From Tipula vernalis (taxonomy: Eukaryota; Arthropoda; Insecta; Diptera; Tipulidae): a stretch of DNA of 64,000 nt. How positions within the stretch are numbered: the stretch's first letter is position 1; every line of letters starts with the position of its first letter. The translations under genes were made by a program, and so were the position numbers. The DNA lies in NCBI GenBank assembly GCA_958295665.1, contig OY282558.1:332355106-332419105 (forward strand). The letters run 5' to 3'. Positions 1 to 12,822 of this stretch are shown here, piece by piece. The notes beneath the pieces were generated by a model. That model worked only from the letters and a program-made list of their open reading frames with translations, did no database searches and was not told the DNA's origin.

Positions 1-350
1 CACACCATCAAACTATCATTCCATCGCGCTATCATACCATCAAACCATCAAAACGTCACATAATCATTTCATCATACTGTCACACCATCTCACCATCATA
101 CCATTAAACCATCATATCATCATTCCATCATGCCATTACACAATCATACCACCAAGCCATTTCACCTTTATACCATCATATCATTACACCATCATGTAAT
201 TGTACCATCCATACATCGTACCATCATACCATCATACTGTCATACAACCGTACCATCCTTCAATCATACTATCGTACCATCACACCATCTTACCATCTTA
301 CCATCGTTCATCATCAACATAACTATCACAGTCACTATTACTATCACAAC
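1..350. repeat. CCATCATA-type minisatellite
   Basis: Degenerate tandem array of short units around CCATCATACC and variants such as CACACCATC, continuing off the left edge of the window. The units vary between roughly 8 and 12 bp and are not kept in one reading frame, so the 112-codon open frame across it is an artefact of stop-poor composition. From 350 to 589 the sequence becomes non-repetitive and I see no gene there. Confidence 0.8.
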
Positions 351-587
351 CACCATCACCGTTAATAGAATAATGATACACGTCATCCAATCGGTAAAGC
401 TCCAGAAATTCCTTCATGGTAACTTTGAACCTGATTATCACCCCCAGAAGAAGGAGGTGAATATGTGAGATATTAACAGTGACTGCCCTTAGGTCTGAAA
501 CAATAATTGTGAAAAGTTTGAAAACGGTCAAGGCGTGTGAATTTGTATAAATATCAGACATACAAAGACTCACTTTTATGTATTGTA

Positions 588-719
<132 letters not shown>

Positions 720-2675
720 CGTCCCTGCCCAAAAGCGGCTAGCACTACGACCTAAAAGATCTTTTGTGCTGTTGGGTACTGTTACTCCAGGAGCTTCTCC
801 ACCTCTCTAATAAAGGCGAGAATGCTATTTATAGAGGCCAATTTACATTTCTCCGGGGTCAGATACCTCTCTTCAAAATGAATCCACCTCCGTGTGCACA
901 GAGCAACACACTCACATAGTATGTGTTCTGCGGTTTCTGTCTCTTCCAAACAGAGTCGGCACTCCGTCTCTGTGGACAGGTTCATTTTGTTCAAATGATA
1001 TCTCAGGTTACAGTGACCTGAGAGAAAACTCACAAGTTTCCTAATATTTCCTTTGCTGAAATTGATCGCCAAATTTTTGTGGTGAAATGGTCTGATCAAA
1101 GATTTGGCTTGTCTAAGGCCGGGAATACAGTTCCAATAAGTCAAGCACTGTATTTTTTCCCATTTACTGATTGTGTAGGTTGCAGAAGCCCACGGGATAC
1201 CACAAAAAGGCTCAGGGCCAATGAGTGTAGTCGACGAGCCTGCCCGTGCAAGTTCGTCGGCTATCTCATTTCCAGTGATGCCCATGTGACCAGGCACCCA
1301 CCACAACCTTACTTTGTTTTAACAAGAGAGAGATTGTAGCAGTTTATAACAACTTTGAACCGACTTGGAAACCAAGCAGTTAGAAGCCAATGCTTTCAGT
1401 GCTGCTTGGCTGTCAGACAAAATGTGGATGGATGCGCCTTTAAGACCTTTGGTCATAATAATAGAGGCGCAGATTTCGATTACGTGAATTTCGGCTAGAA
1501 AAACACTGGGGTAAGTACCCAGTGATTTCGATATTTTGTGATTGGGTCCAAAGACACCAATGCCGACTCCACTATCCATTTTTGATCCATCAGTGTACCA
1601 GACTAGGCTGTTAGGTTTCATCTGCGGTAACCCAGTATCCCAGTCTGTTCTATCGGGGATTGTTACCACGAAATTCCTGCCAAAGCAGAGTTCTTTCGGC
1701 ATAACGTCCGGGACACTAAATAACATATTCAGGTCTGGAAGTTCATTCAAAATGTCCAGGTGACCCATATGGTCATCATGACTGTATTGATTCGCGAGCT
1801 TCAATCTAGCTGCACAGGTAGCAGCTGATTTTTTGACGTGGATATGAAGTGGAGTGAGCCCGATGAGAGCTTCCATTGCCGCCGTAGGGCAGGTGCGCAT
1901 AGCACCTGTAATTCCGAGACATGCTAGTCTCTGTAATGAGGTCAGCTTGTTCATAATAACTTTTTGCTGTACCTTAGGCCACCAAACTATTGCCCCATAT
2001 GTTACAATTGGCCTCACTATCATGATGTACATCCAGTAAATCATTTTTGAGTTCAGGCCCCAGGTCCTGCCGAACATACGCCGGCAGGCCCACATGGCCC
2101 TGGCCGCGCGTTCGGTAGTTGAAGTAATATGAGAGTTCCAAGTTAGTTTCTTATCTAGGACAACACCCAGATATTTGACTTCATTGGAGTATCCGATATT
2201 TATATTATTAAGACTAATTGAACCAAGGTTCAAATTACGTCTTTTGGTGAAGGGCACCAGGACTGTTTTGCTAGGGTTAATCGAAAGGCCCTCCCCAGTG
2301 CACCAATTCGAAATAACAAGCAAAGCCTGTTGCATGCTGGCGGACATCGTACGTTCATGCCCTCCAGAGACTATGATAACCAAATCGTCCGCATAACCAA
2401 TGGCATCGTACCCAAGTAGATGTAAATTATCAAGCAACTCGTCGATCACGAGTGACCACAGCAAAGGGGACAGGACACCGCCCTGCGGACACCCTCTTGC
2501 TGCCGTAATCGTGACTGACTCATTACCTAATTTAGATGTAATCTTCCTACTAACCAACATGGAACTAATCCAGTGGTTAGTCGGATCGTCAATACCTCTA
2601 CGCTTGATTGCCCTAGCAATTGAGTCGTATCCAGTATTGTCAAAAGCTCCCTCAATATCCAGAAATGCACACAGA

Positions 2676-2677
<2 letters not shown>
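720..2677 (-). mobile_element. 5'-truncated non-LTR retrotransposon (RT + RNase H)
   Basis: Minus-strand element with a 3' poly(A) tail (T run at 689-719) and an abrupt 5' end at 2677 inside the reverse transcriptase, directly against a (TA)n array. The order RT, linker, RNase H, then a C-terminal Cys-His motif is typical of I/LOA/R1-group LINEs. Which clade it belongs to cannot be decided by eye. Loss of the endonuclease and ORF1 is the usual outcome of incomplete target-primed reverse transcription. (TA)n on both sides suggests insertion into a microsatellite. Confidence 0.85.
782..2677 (-). pseudogene. Non-LTR retrotransposon ORF2 fragment: reverse transcriptase, RNase H, C-terminal zinc-like motif
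   Basis: The frame stays open from the truncated 5' end at 2677 to one in-frame TAA at 1319-1321, then continues in the same frame from 1318 to the stop at 782. It is a single nonsense change, not a frameshift. Visible motifs in order: RT motif A ([10 protein letters not shown], about 2636-2665), the [13 protein letters not shown] block, catalytic YADD at 2384-2395, and the thumb region. RNase H follows with YTDGS near 1588-1599, DSQAAL near 1397-1415, and WVPGH..GNEIAD just after the stop. A C-x2-C...H...C motif (CRLC...HILCEC) lies near 900-965. The residues needed for polymerase catalysis are present, but the N-terminal RT, endonuclease and gag are missing, so the copy cannot be autonomous. 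The single stop suggests fairly recent insertion. Confidence 0.85.
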
Positions 2678-3197
<520 letters not shown>

Positions 3198-4639
3198 TAG
3201 TTAAGCTCGGTATGGTGCTCGAACTAACGAAATTTTTAACTCGGCCCATATAACTACTCTACATGAAATTACAGACATTTTTAGAATATTATTTTGAGGA
3301 TTTTACTTTTTTCGTTTGGGGCGGTACAATGTTAAGGTGCACAGCGAAATTTAGCATTTTCAGTTTTTGACTAGATAAATTGTACGTCAAGTTTAAACGA
3401 AGAATGTATCTTAGATACTTATTAGCATACTTAGCTTTATGACAGTAATTAAGTAATCGTAGGCAATAGTGAAGTATTATAGAAAAATATTGATTTATTC
3501 ATTGCAACCGAGAGCATGGCGCGGTGCTTATCGGAATTTTTCAGTCATCTTATTTGACTGAGTATTTTAAGTGGTCCTAATATAGATAACTATTTTAGTG
3601 AATATAAAATGAATAAAACGACTCCATCACCATCCACATTGGAAAAACCAAGTTTTGACTTTACATTTGCTTTGTTAAGTTGAAGTCATACTTATCAAAT
3701 CTACACAATATGTATCCAATTAAAATTTCCTTTGCCAAAAATGCTGCTTACAATACTCTTATTATTACATAAATCAAAAATTAAAAATAAAATAAAAATC
3801 CAATTACACAATTGTTACAATCTTCCCGTTCACAATCAACCAAACCATTGATTATAATTATCCGTGAAATTCAATTTTTTCCAAACCGTAATAACTTTTC
3901 TACATTTACATTGCTCCCTTTAAATTCGAACGACAGAAAATAACGAACATACGAGTATTATACATTGTTATAGTCGAAATGTAATCAGCAAAATTATTAT
4001 TTAAATTATGAAAAATTGAAATAAAAAAATTGATTGATTTTCATTTTCATATAATTACATATATTTTTATGTGCGGTTCTATGTTGAATAAAACAAAAAC
4101 AAAACACAAAAAATATTTTCGACATATAAATGATTGATTTAGTATTAAAGTACAATAACAAAAAATAAAAATAATTTTCTTTCTCATCGGTAATTTATAA
4201 GGAGGGTTCGACGACATGAAAATTCTATCAAAACATATTTACATTCTATGCGTAGGGTATGATTCTTGGTTGAAGACATGGTAACAAATACAACAATTAA
4301 ATTGATTCCTATGGAAATTTTCATTTATTCTGCGGTTATTTTTATGCATGCAAAATGTTTAGCCAATAATTGTATATCATTAAAATATTGTTACTTGAGG
4401 TTGCAGACTCAATTCAAGCCCACTTGAAAATCGAAAGCAAAACAAATCATACAATTGTCTAGACTAAAATTATCCGTTTTGTCTTTGACAAAAGCTTGTA
4501 AAGTTTATTGTTGACTCAACTTTAAAACCATATTGAATATGAATCAAATTTAACAAATATATAAAAATTATGTGTATAAGACCACATTTAAATAAATCAT
4601 ATCTGTTACCACCAACAAGCATAATATTCGAAAATCTTA
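3198..4639. other. AT-rich stretch with no recognised feature
   Basis: About 1.4 kb of AT-rich sequence with no long open frame, no terminal repeats and no motif I recognise on either strand. Confidence 0.6.
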
Positions 4640-6133
4640 GTTAAGTTCAGGGTTGTGGAGTCTGTAAAAAAATATTCGGCTCAGGCTCCGACTCCGGAAA
4701 TTTATAGATTGATTAACGACTTCGGGTCCGGCTCCAGCTCCGGCTCCAATTCCGACTCCAGCTCCAGCTCCGGTACCAAATATATATTTAATTTGGCAAG
4801 CTGGCGGTAACTGGCGTTAATTTGCAAAGGTCACCGCGGGGGCACCATATTGCAGGGGAAAGCTGCTATACAGTGCATTCAAGACTAGCCACAATTTTAT
4901 TCCAAAGAGATCTTTCTATAAAGTCAATAATATGACGATACATTTCAATTTCGTACGAAGTTAGTTCCCCTTTTTCTTGACAGGCGGAACGAGTAACAAT
5001 AGATCATCTCTAAACTGTGGAACTTCTACAAGTACGCAGAGTTTCCGTCTTAGGGAGAGGAGGTAGCGTGTCGGTGGTTACTGGAGAAAATCATCTGTTA
5101 AAAGAGGGGGGCTCAGATCATACATAGGATTATCTGTTGAGCTGTTACTCAAAATACATAGAATCTGAAACGGTGACGTGCGTATTGTTTGAAAAAACGT
5201 AATAGGGTTATTTCATAACCATTTGTGCTTTTCAAACAAATCTGTGTTTTTTTCGTAGATTTTGAGTTAATGATGGAAATAAGAAATAGCTCGACCATTT
5301 TCTAAATTTTCAAAAATAAGTTTCAGATTTTGAATATTTTCCTAAAAGCTACTGTGACATTTTCAGTTACCTTGTTTTTTAAAAGAAAACATAGAAATAA
5401 ACTAAAGGTTATTTGCCATTATTCCAGTTGCTTCATAAACATACAATTCTTTTGCCTACGAACGGAAAATGTCATCGATTTCTGGCTCAAATTGCAATCT
5501 TCCATATTTGAGTTGAGTTCTGCATTAAAAAAAAAAATAAAAATTTCGGGTATAACTTCAGCTCTAGAAGAGTAGCTGTAAGATCGCATTGAGAGATTTT
5601 GAATAAGCGTTGGCTATTTTGCAATTTTTTTTGACACCCCAGGATTTTATTTCATTGATTTGTAAGATACATTTAAGGCACGATGATTGGTTTGAAAAAG
5701 TTCATGTACAAATTTTAAGTAAGTAATTTAAGTATGCCCAACAGCAAAGTTAACAATAAAGCATCCTAGCTTGTTAAAGTTTCGTCAAAGTCCATATTAA
5801 TTCTTCTTGATATTTTTCCAATTTTTTGTTTGGTTTAACATCAATAATTTTCCGTGAAATGTGATGACAAAATATTTATTTCGATTTGCGTGTTTAATAC
5901 AAAATTGGAAAAAATTAAAGATTTCACAAAAATCTGGACCCACATTTTTTTAATTTACCGCAATTTCGGCTAATACGATTTGGAATGCCAAATTGAACTG
6001 CGGTAATTCATATAAAAATATTTAAGGTACATAGGAAAATAGGAATAAAACCAAACAAAAATTTGGAGCCGGAGTCGGTCAATTCCACACGGCTCCGGCT
6101 CCGACTTTACACTCACACAGCCCTGGTTAAGTT
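4640..6133. mobile_element. Non-autonomous hAT-like element with perfect 8-bp TSD
   Basis: The element body is 4648-6125 (1478 bp). It begins CAGGGTTGTGGAGT and ends ...ACACAGCCCTG, an inverted pair starting CAGGGyTGTG. An identical 8-bp direct repeat, gttaagtt, flanks it at 4640-4647 and 6126-6133, which is the hAT target-site length. Just inside each end are GGCTCC/GGAGCC hexamer clusters (4680-4780 and 6062-6110) that are also in inverted orientation and may act as subterminal transposase-binding repeats. The interior has no transposase; the 81-codon frame at 5330-5575 has no recognisable domain. It would depend on a hAT transposase supplied elsewhere. Confidence 0.85.
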
Positions 6134-6965
6134 ATGACTGGAATTTATGTAACATTTTTATATTATCCAAATTGCGTGATTACACTGTTTATGAATTTAT
6201 CGCAAAAATGGTTATTTTAAAAAAATTAACATCAAAATTTTAAAATATTTTAATAAATAAGCTATTTGTTTACTTTAAAGCGGCCATATTTGATATGCCA
6301 TTATGCATTTATTGTTTTTGACTTAAGATTCGTAATCAATCAGCGATCCCTAAAATACTTTTCTATATGGCAAAAAATACGTGGAATCGCATATTCTTTA
6401 GGGGACCGGAAGTCATGTTTGAATTTTATGATTTTTATGTTTTGAATGTGTAGCACTAAATCACAAAGTTTTAAAAAGTAGCGGCTCGCTCATGCGTGCT
6501 TCACCAAAAAGTATCACTCACATACATTGGCGTCTGAGTTCACCCAACCACTAATGACATTACGATTTGGGAACACGTGCTTTCAAGCAATAAACTACTG
6601 CCTCTTCCACATGAAGAGACAACAAAACAAAATAAAATTAAATCTTTGTTTCCACTTCAGTCTGCTCTCAAATTTTAAAACGGCGACATGCCGACCATCA
6701 TCGCGCGGTGTTAAAATGGTGGTGAAAAATATATAAATAAAGTTAAAAATTAATTAAATAAACAAACTAATTTTAATAAATAAAAAAAGTTTACAATTTA
6801 GCGAGCAAAACTCTTTCATCTCTTTTCTTATCAATTCTTGCAAATTCATTATATTCCCTTCCTAAAACTAAATCCTAGTACTCTTATGAATCGAAAAAAA
6901 ATTCAAATCTCACTCAAGTGGAATCCAATCTTTTGAACCGATATTTGAAAAAAATTATCTATAAT
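6134..6965. other. AT-rich stretch with no recognised feature
   Basis: No supported gene. A 69-codon frame at 6527-6736 has no motif or homologous neighbour and ends in an AT-rich run, so I do not call it. Confidence 0.5.
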
Positions 6966-7797
6966 AAGGGAATAGAGCCGAAAAGCCGAATGTCGAAAGG
7001 CCGAATATCGAAAGGCCGAATATAGAAATGCCGAATGTCGAAAGGCTGAACGTCAAGGCCGAATTGGTCGAAAAGCTGAAAGGGTCTTAAAGCCGTCGAA
7101 TGTCAAAAGGCCGAATGTGCCGAAAGGCTGAATGTGTTGAAAGGCCGAATAAAACTGAACGGAATTAAGGGAATGAAAATTTATTATAGTAAAGGTTGAT
7201 TCTTATAAGTGAAGGAGAATTATATTAAATCAAAATTAAATTTTATTAAATCAAGGAAAATTCCAATAGGTGAATAAAAATTCTATTAAGTGAATAAATT
7301 TCAGTATAATCAGTTAAGAAATAGCCAAGTCCCATCTTATTTGGCCATACTCCAAAACTTCATCAAAAAAATTATTTTAGAATCCCATTAATCTTAAAAT
7401 GGACTTTTTTGTACCGTATGACTTACTGGAATATGTTGAGATGTACCATATGACACATTGAAATATGCCCTAGTGTACCATATGGCATAGTGTAATATAT
7501 GCCTTACTAAAATATGCCGTACTGAAACATGCTGTACTGTCATATTCCTTAATGAAATAATAACGCCATAATGGCCCGTTTCAAAGAACGATCTGTTGTA
7601 AAACATATTTTTAAACCTTCCACCCTTAAAAATACAAAACGACAAAACTAAACTAATTAAAATGGAAAATACGATATGTATACGCGAAATACATAACATA
7701 AAAATATGTTTGTTCTTACCTACTCAATTTCAACTCAAAGGAAAATTTCATTGAAATTCGGCCTTTAGACTGAATCGGCCTTTCCGCACGTTCGGCA
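6966..7797. mobile_element. GCCGAA-repeat inverted element
   Basis: At 6976-7150 a degenerate direct array of units like aaaggccgaatgtcg covers about 175 bp. The right end at 7752-7797 carries the same words on the opposite strand (ttcggcctttagactg, cggcctttccgcacg), so the two ends form an inverted pair around about 600 bp. The interior holds a short degenerate repeat of accatatg..atatgcc words (7410-7555) and a piece of the satellite found at 40-42 kb (7312-7395). The right end abuts the truncated Jockey ORF2. No clear target duplication was found, so the exact limits are uncertain. It is probably a foldback or MITE-type element. Confidence 0.55.
7312..7395 (-). repeat. Isolated fragment of the ~108-bp satellite
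   Basis: Reads taagaaatagccaag, then tggccatactcc, aacttcatc and ttttagaatcccat, matching the reverse-orientation satellite copies at 41580-42440. It is a single partial unit, either transposed with the surrounding element or a remnant of an older array. Confidence 0.65.
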
Positions 7798-7799
7798 CT

Positions 7800-8464
7800 T
7801 CATCCGAGAGTATAAGTTGATATTTTGATGATGAAGAGATAGTAGGAAGAAAGATATCTGCCGCTTGTTGAATACAATCTGTGAATTAATTTATGGATTC
7901 ATCAATTTTATCTGTATTTAATTCACTGTCTTCAAAAGCAATTTGTCTCAATAAAGTTTCTAAAAGAAGACCAATCCGCAACTTGTAGCCAACGGGGCAC
8001 GAGGGGCTAGCCAAACAAAAATCTAATGTGCTATTGGATCCATTAGAACGATGGAATGTGGGAGTGTCTGGGAAATGTAAGAAGCAATTTGACCTGGACA
8101 TTAAAAAATCGTAGAGAATACATCCACCCTTGTGAGATATACTACAATTCCAATAGGAATGACGACAATTAAAATCTCCTTCAAGTAAATTAGGTGAGTT
8201 AGAATTGGTAAGCGTTTGAATTTGAAAACAACTAATTATCATTGTTAAATTGGGTGTGGGAACCAGAATAGATACATTTTATATATTTTACGATGCTAAT
8301 GTAGAGAGCACTGAGTATTTGGGATATTAAAAGCATTCCCTGGTTTTAAAAAGGTTTCAGTGATTAGCATAACATCTATGTCGTAATTGTCGAGAAAATG
8401 AATAAGCTTGTGTTTTCTATGGTTGACGCTATGAGCGTTCCAAATAGAAAGTTTTAGAAAATTA
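7800..8464 (-). pseudogene. Jockey ORF2 N-terminus: apurinic-type endonuclease domain
   Basis: Starting at about 8464 the minus strand encodes a classic EEP/APE endonuclease N-terminus (LSIWNAHSV, then LITETFLKPG with the metal-binding Glu, then NIPN). Stops and a frame change follow near 8300. The frame resumes at 8242 with GDFNCRHSYWNC and, about 45 residues on, STLDFCLA, which match the GDFN and LD motifs of the family. An in-frame TAA near 7885 follows, and similarity continues to about 7810. The gene is truncated before the RT. In the intact element this enzyme nicks the target to prime reverse transcription. Here it is clearly inactive. Confidence 0.8.
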
Positions 8465-9866
8465 TTTACAGACATATTTAATGGCAGTCTCTAAAATTAC
8501 TTGAACTGGTTCGGCCAGGGATTGACACCTCCTGAGACCATTCATTACACTTTCCAAAATTAACAACAATTCAATAGCACTATATAATTTATCACCACTT
8601 ACATTTCCTGCAGTCTGTTGGTTAGATGGTGATTGATTATTGATGAATAAACTGGACATTGGTTGATGTGATGGAGATGAACTGATAATATTAGGAAGCC
8701 TTTCCAGCCAAGGCAGGAAAGTTATGAGATGAAACGTGAAATTCATGCGTAGATTTATGTAGAACTTTTTGGTTGGAATGTTCCCTAAGTCGCAGAAATT
8801 CATTACGCTTTGGACGTAACACTGAATTGGCTATGTGATTTCCACTGCAATTGGCACACTTATATTGAGATTTAGTTTCTTTGATCGAACAATCTGCACC
8901 ATGCAGGTGAGTAAGGCTGCAAAATCTACACATAGTTATCATGTTACAATTCCAAGATGTTTGACCCAACATGAAGCAATTTAAACATTGAGTGAGTCGC
9001 TACGGTTTTCTGTCAGGTAAGTCCCATGAACAAGCAACGTTACCAATCGCTGTCGTCAGATCTGGGGGTCAATTCTCGTTCTATGAATAAACCTAATGAA
9101 AAAATGTTTCCATTTTGTGTCCATCAAGTCTTTTTACGACAATAAGCGATTTTCGATGTCCAAATGAAAAAGAATCGTGAAAAAACGCTGAATAAGTTGT
9201 TTTCTTAGTGAGGTACCCTGTAAACACGCATTTTATCGAGTTTCATAGAGATTTCCGCTAGATGATACAGCAATTGGTTTAAATATTAGCTAAATAAATA
9301 AAGTAGATTTAGTTAATCAGTTTTCGTCATTGTTTGTCAAAATAAATTATATAAATGACCAAATTATTTTTAAAACTTAATTAAATTAATAATTTGGATG
9401 TTTTTCTTAAATAAATGAAATAGATTTTAGTAGATTTACGTATTAGTCAAGTTTATAGTGAATCATATTATAGTTTCATGCACATTTAATGCTAAAACTA
9501 CAAATTTAGTTTTTATAGAATTAAATTTCCATATCAATTATGTTTATGAAAAGATTTCGACGACAATTTTTCCTTCTCAAGGAACATACAGGAAAATACT
9601 TGTCATAATACTTTTCAAGGAACGACAATTGACCCCCTGTTCTTTGGAGCAACCTTAGACAATTTTATCGGAGTAAGCTCCGCATCTTTCATATACTGTT
9701 GAACTTCATCAACTGGAAGGGATGGTAGACCAAATAGCAGAAATCGTGAAATTTTATTCTCATCCAAATTGAATGAAAAGAATTCGGCGTTCTCCTCCTT
9801 TAACTTATCCTTCAGTAGGATGTAGTTGTTTGGATCATATACCAAAAACTTTAAACTAATTGACAT
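8465..9866 (-). pseudogene. Jockey ORF1 (gag-like RNA-binding protein), split by a MITE
   Basis: The N-terminal half at 9638-9866 includes a block resembling the PRE_C2HC domain of Jockey gags (FLLFGLPSLPVDEVQQYMKD). After the MITE the frame resumes at 9063. It passes an in-frame TAG near 9002 and enters zinc-knuckle-like segments: CLNCFMLGQTSWNC (third ligand changed from the usual His), CRFCSLTHLHGADC and CANCSGNHIANS (last Cys lost). The end, KYVCK followed by a stop near 8462, sits directly before ORF2. Gag would package the element RNA. The missing ligands, frame change and insertion mean it is dead. Confidence 0.75.
9064..9637. mobile_element. GGGGGTCAATT-ended MITE, copy 1
   Basis: 574-bp element with terminal inverted repeats: the left end begins gggggtcaattctcgttc and the right end, reverse complemented, begins gggggtcaattgtcgttc. 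It interrupts the Jockey gag. The internal block around 9225-9350 (ttatcgagtttcatag, tccgctagatgatacag, ttaaatattagctaaat) recurs in reverse complement in the copy at 41067-41540. No coding capacity. I could not see a convincing target duplication, so the superfamily is open. Confidence 0.8.
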
Positions 9867-12340
9867 TAGATTTACCTATCTCATATTTTTAAATTTTGAG
9901 CTCATTCATAATCACCCTAATTTCAGAAGATTTTAACTTTGAAATAATAGGAGAAAATGTCCGAATTTTTTCTGTATTTGCATGCGGTTTTTATTACCTG
10001 CTTGTTAAATCCCTTGAAATTTTTTGCTGTTACTAGTGCCATATGAAAACGAGAGTGAAGTACCGTTGTTATTTATTTTAGTAGTAGACAATGAAGATCT
10101 GATTTTTTCACCGACTGATCTACATCAAGACCATTTGATAATTCAGTTCAGAGCAATGACCAACACTATTATTTAGTGAGCCACTATACTATCTACCAAC
10201 AAAATGTATTTACTTGTAAAAATTTAATTAATTTCTAACTTTGAAAAGAAATAATTGAAACTTTTGTTATATATAAAAAACTAGAACAAACATTTTTTAA
10301 ACACGTCTGCGCTGATTGAAATCAACATTTGAACTCCATAAATAAAATTAATAAACCTTTATTTTATTTTAATTAATTATAAAATAATATAAGTTTCCAT
10401 TTGAAAAACAAACAAAGTTATCTTGAAAAGGTTCACCAAATCAAAAATAAATAGGACCATCCTGATCCTGATTATCAATAATTTCCTAGCTTAATGGCTC
10501 CCGACGAATATTCTATAGAATTGGAATTTCGTTCATATTTCAAAACAACATTATTTTCCGATTCAATAAATCCTACCTTTTTCAAAATATTTTAATACGC
10601 TTATAAGCAGATTTACTATAAATATAATTTTGCATATCGTTTTTCAATGTATAATAGATATTCCATAATCTTATTAAAGTTCTAATTAATTTAATTTTAC
10701 TAAAACCCAAATAAAGCAAAACAAATTTAAAACCATATCCCATATGTACTCAGACGGTACACATAAAAATTGTTGTGGAGTTGGAGAATAATTTATTTGA
10801 TTTATTTTTTTTGTTTATAATTTAATGTAAATTGCCTAGCTAACCTACATGTACATACATATAATATATTATTTGTAATTAATTAATTTAATTGTTATTC
10901 AGTAAAAATAGAAGTGTTGTGTTGGCCTAACCATCGTAGCATCTTATACATTTTTCGTTTTCAGAGACTAATTACAAAAGCTTAATTTATCTAATTCTAC
11001 AAAAAATAAAAACGAAATCCATATTTTTTACATCAGTTATTCCTAATCTTGGTCTAAACATGGAACATGCATATAAAATACAGAATATGAAAGATTTCAG
11101 TATTATAAGGTTAAGTTTAGTGTGCAGACGGCGTGATAGACGACTAGACGGTTATTATTAAATAAAACAAATGTGCGGCTTTATTCAATGTATTTGTTGT
11201 TCTACATTTGTTACGGATATACGCTTAATATTTATAAATGATAAACAAAACATTTAACAAAATGAATAAACGGCTCCAAAAAAGGAAAATGAATCCCGCA
11301 GTTGGCGAGTAAATTACACCTTGTAATTTACACAGTTTTTTGCACGTCAAAAACGTCTAATTTACATAAGGCCATTTTATAAATTATGTATAAAATGAAA
11401 AAAACCGAGATTAAATATTTTAACAACGCCATACTTTCTAAAATATATTTAAATGAATTGGGAATTTAAGAGAAAATCGACAGATTATGAGAGATGACCT
11501 TTACGTAGATGTCTGTGCCTTAAGATATGAGGGTACATGGAACGTCTTGCTTAGTTAGTTTCACACTTTCATTGAAATTAAATATTTATTAGTTGCAAAA
11601 AATGCAAGAATAACCTACAATAACGGTGGCATAAATTGGAGTGGTTTCATTGCATACAACTTTTTACATGGAAAATTTTGACCGTTCATAGTTAAATTTG
11701 GTATAGTTGTTGTCATTGGATAATTATACAATATTGGGATATTCTAGGAGCTTCACTAGAAAGAATGGGTATCTCATATCTCATGTGCTGTGCTGGATGT
11801 AAAATACCTCACTAAAAAAAGTAGATAACCTCACTGTTTTAGTCTGGCGAAAAATTCTTTGTTTTCATTTGAGTAGACATTTTTAGGTTTTAGCTTTCAC
11901 TACTTGCACTAAGTATATTTAGTGCAAGTAAGCTTGTATTTATACAATAACACAATATATAAAGAAATACTCCCAAAAATTCTTAGAATATCTCAAAAGT
12001 AGACATCAACGTGCTGGATATACTCATTATGCATTACAATTTACTGCTAACATACTCAAGCACTAATTCTCGAAAGTGAAATATCGCAGTCAACTGAGAG
12101 TTATCCCTGCGATTTTTCTTGATTATATAGAATTCAGCATTAGAATTAACGAAATCTACCAAATCTAGGAAATAAATTACGCTGATACAGATAATTGTAA
12201 TAAATTGTTAGACCAATATTAACAGTCGTCAACTAGCCTTTATGAGACTATTAAAACCTTGAATGAAATCATTTCTCTGTGAATTTCAATGATATCACAT
12301 CAGCAACCAAGAAGCAAAACAACCAAAATATTCAAAATAA
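9867..12340. other. AT-rich stretch with no recognised feature
   Basis: About 2.5 kb with no open frame over 60 codons, no clear terminal repeats and no recognised coding motifs. A sequence around 11110-11220 (aagtttagtgtgcagacg ... aataaaacaaatgtgcgg) has a polyadenylation-like signal, but I cannot assign it to an LTR. Confidence 0.5.
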
Positions 12341-12822
12341 AAAAATTGAGGTGTGGCCAACACACAATTTTCTTTTACGAACAATGAATTGTGAGAAACT
12401 TATTATGCAAATTTCTTACAAATTTATTCTTTTGTATTTTTTTTTATGGAAATAATTAATTTAAAAGGTTTAATTTTTGAATAATAAATTTAAATTTTTA
12501 TTTTTTATTTTTAAGATTTACACTTATATTTTTAAGATATTTGCAAAATAAATTTTTTGGTCCAAGGAAGTGGTCACTTCCGGTTGGTCGATTTGGAGTT
12601 AAATTCCCTGGGACTTGCTAATTTATGAAAAAATGAATCTGTTCAATTCGATTGGTTAAACCATCTGGGCTGTAGAGAGAACACAGACAGACTGACAAAT
12701 AAACCCCATTTCGAAACCCAATTTTTCGGACTCAGGGAATCTCAAAACAGATAAATCTCTAAAAATCTCAACGTCCAAAATTTTCATGGTTACATTACTT
12801 TATTTTAGTAAAATAATGTCAA
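12341..12822 (-). mobile_element. Single copy of the foldback-family unit
   Basis: Starts ttgaggtgtggccaacacac, includes cttccggttggtcgattt, cagacagactgac and ccatctgggctgtagag, and ends ttactttattttagtaaaa. This is the same order and orientation as the left arm at 56946-57570. The strand given is arbitrary within the family. The (ACAGACTG)n expanded in the other copy is only about 1.5 units here. Non-coding. Confidence 0.8.

Larger units (their letters stand above)
7800..9866 (-). mobile_element. Jockey-type non-LTR retrotransposon relic, interrupted by a MITE
   Basis: On the minus strand from 9866 come the gag N-terminal half, a 574-bp MITE (9064-9637), the gag zinc-knuckle region, the end of ORF1 near 8462, and immediately ORF2 starting with the endonuclease, which runs to the boundary with the GCCGAA element near 7800. 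The reverse transcriptase is missing. The tight ORF1/ORF2 junction and the order gag then APE-type endonuclease are those of the Jockey clade. Confidence 0.8.
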
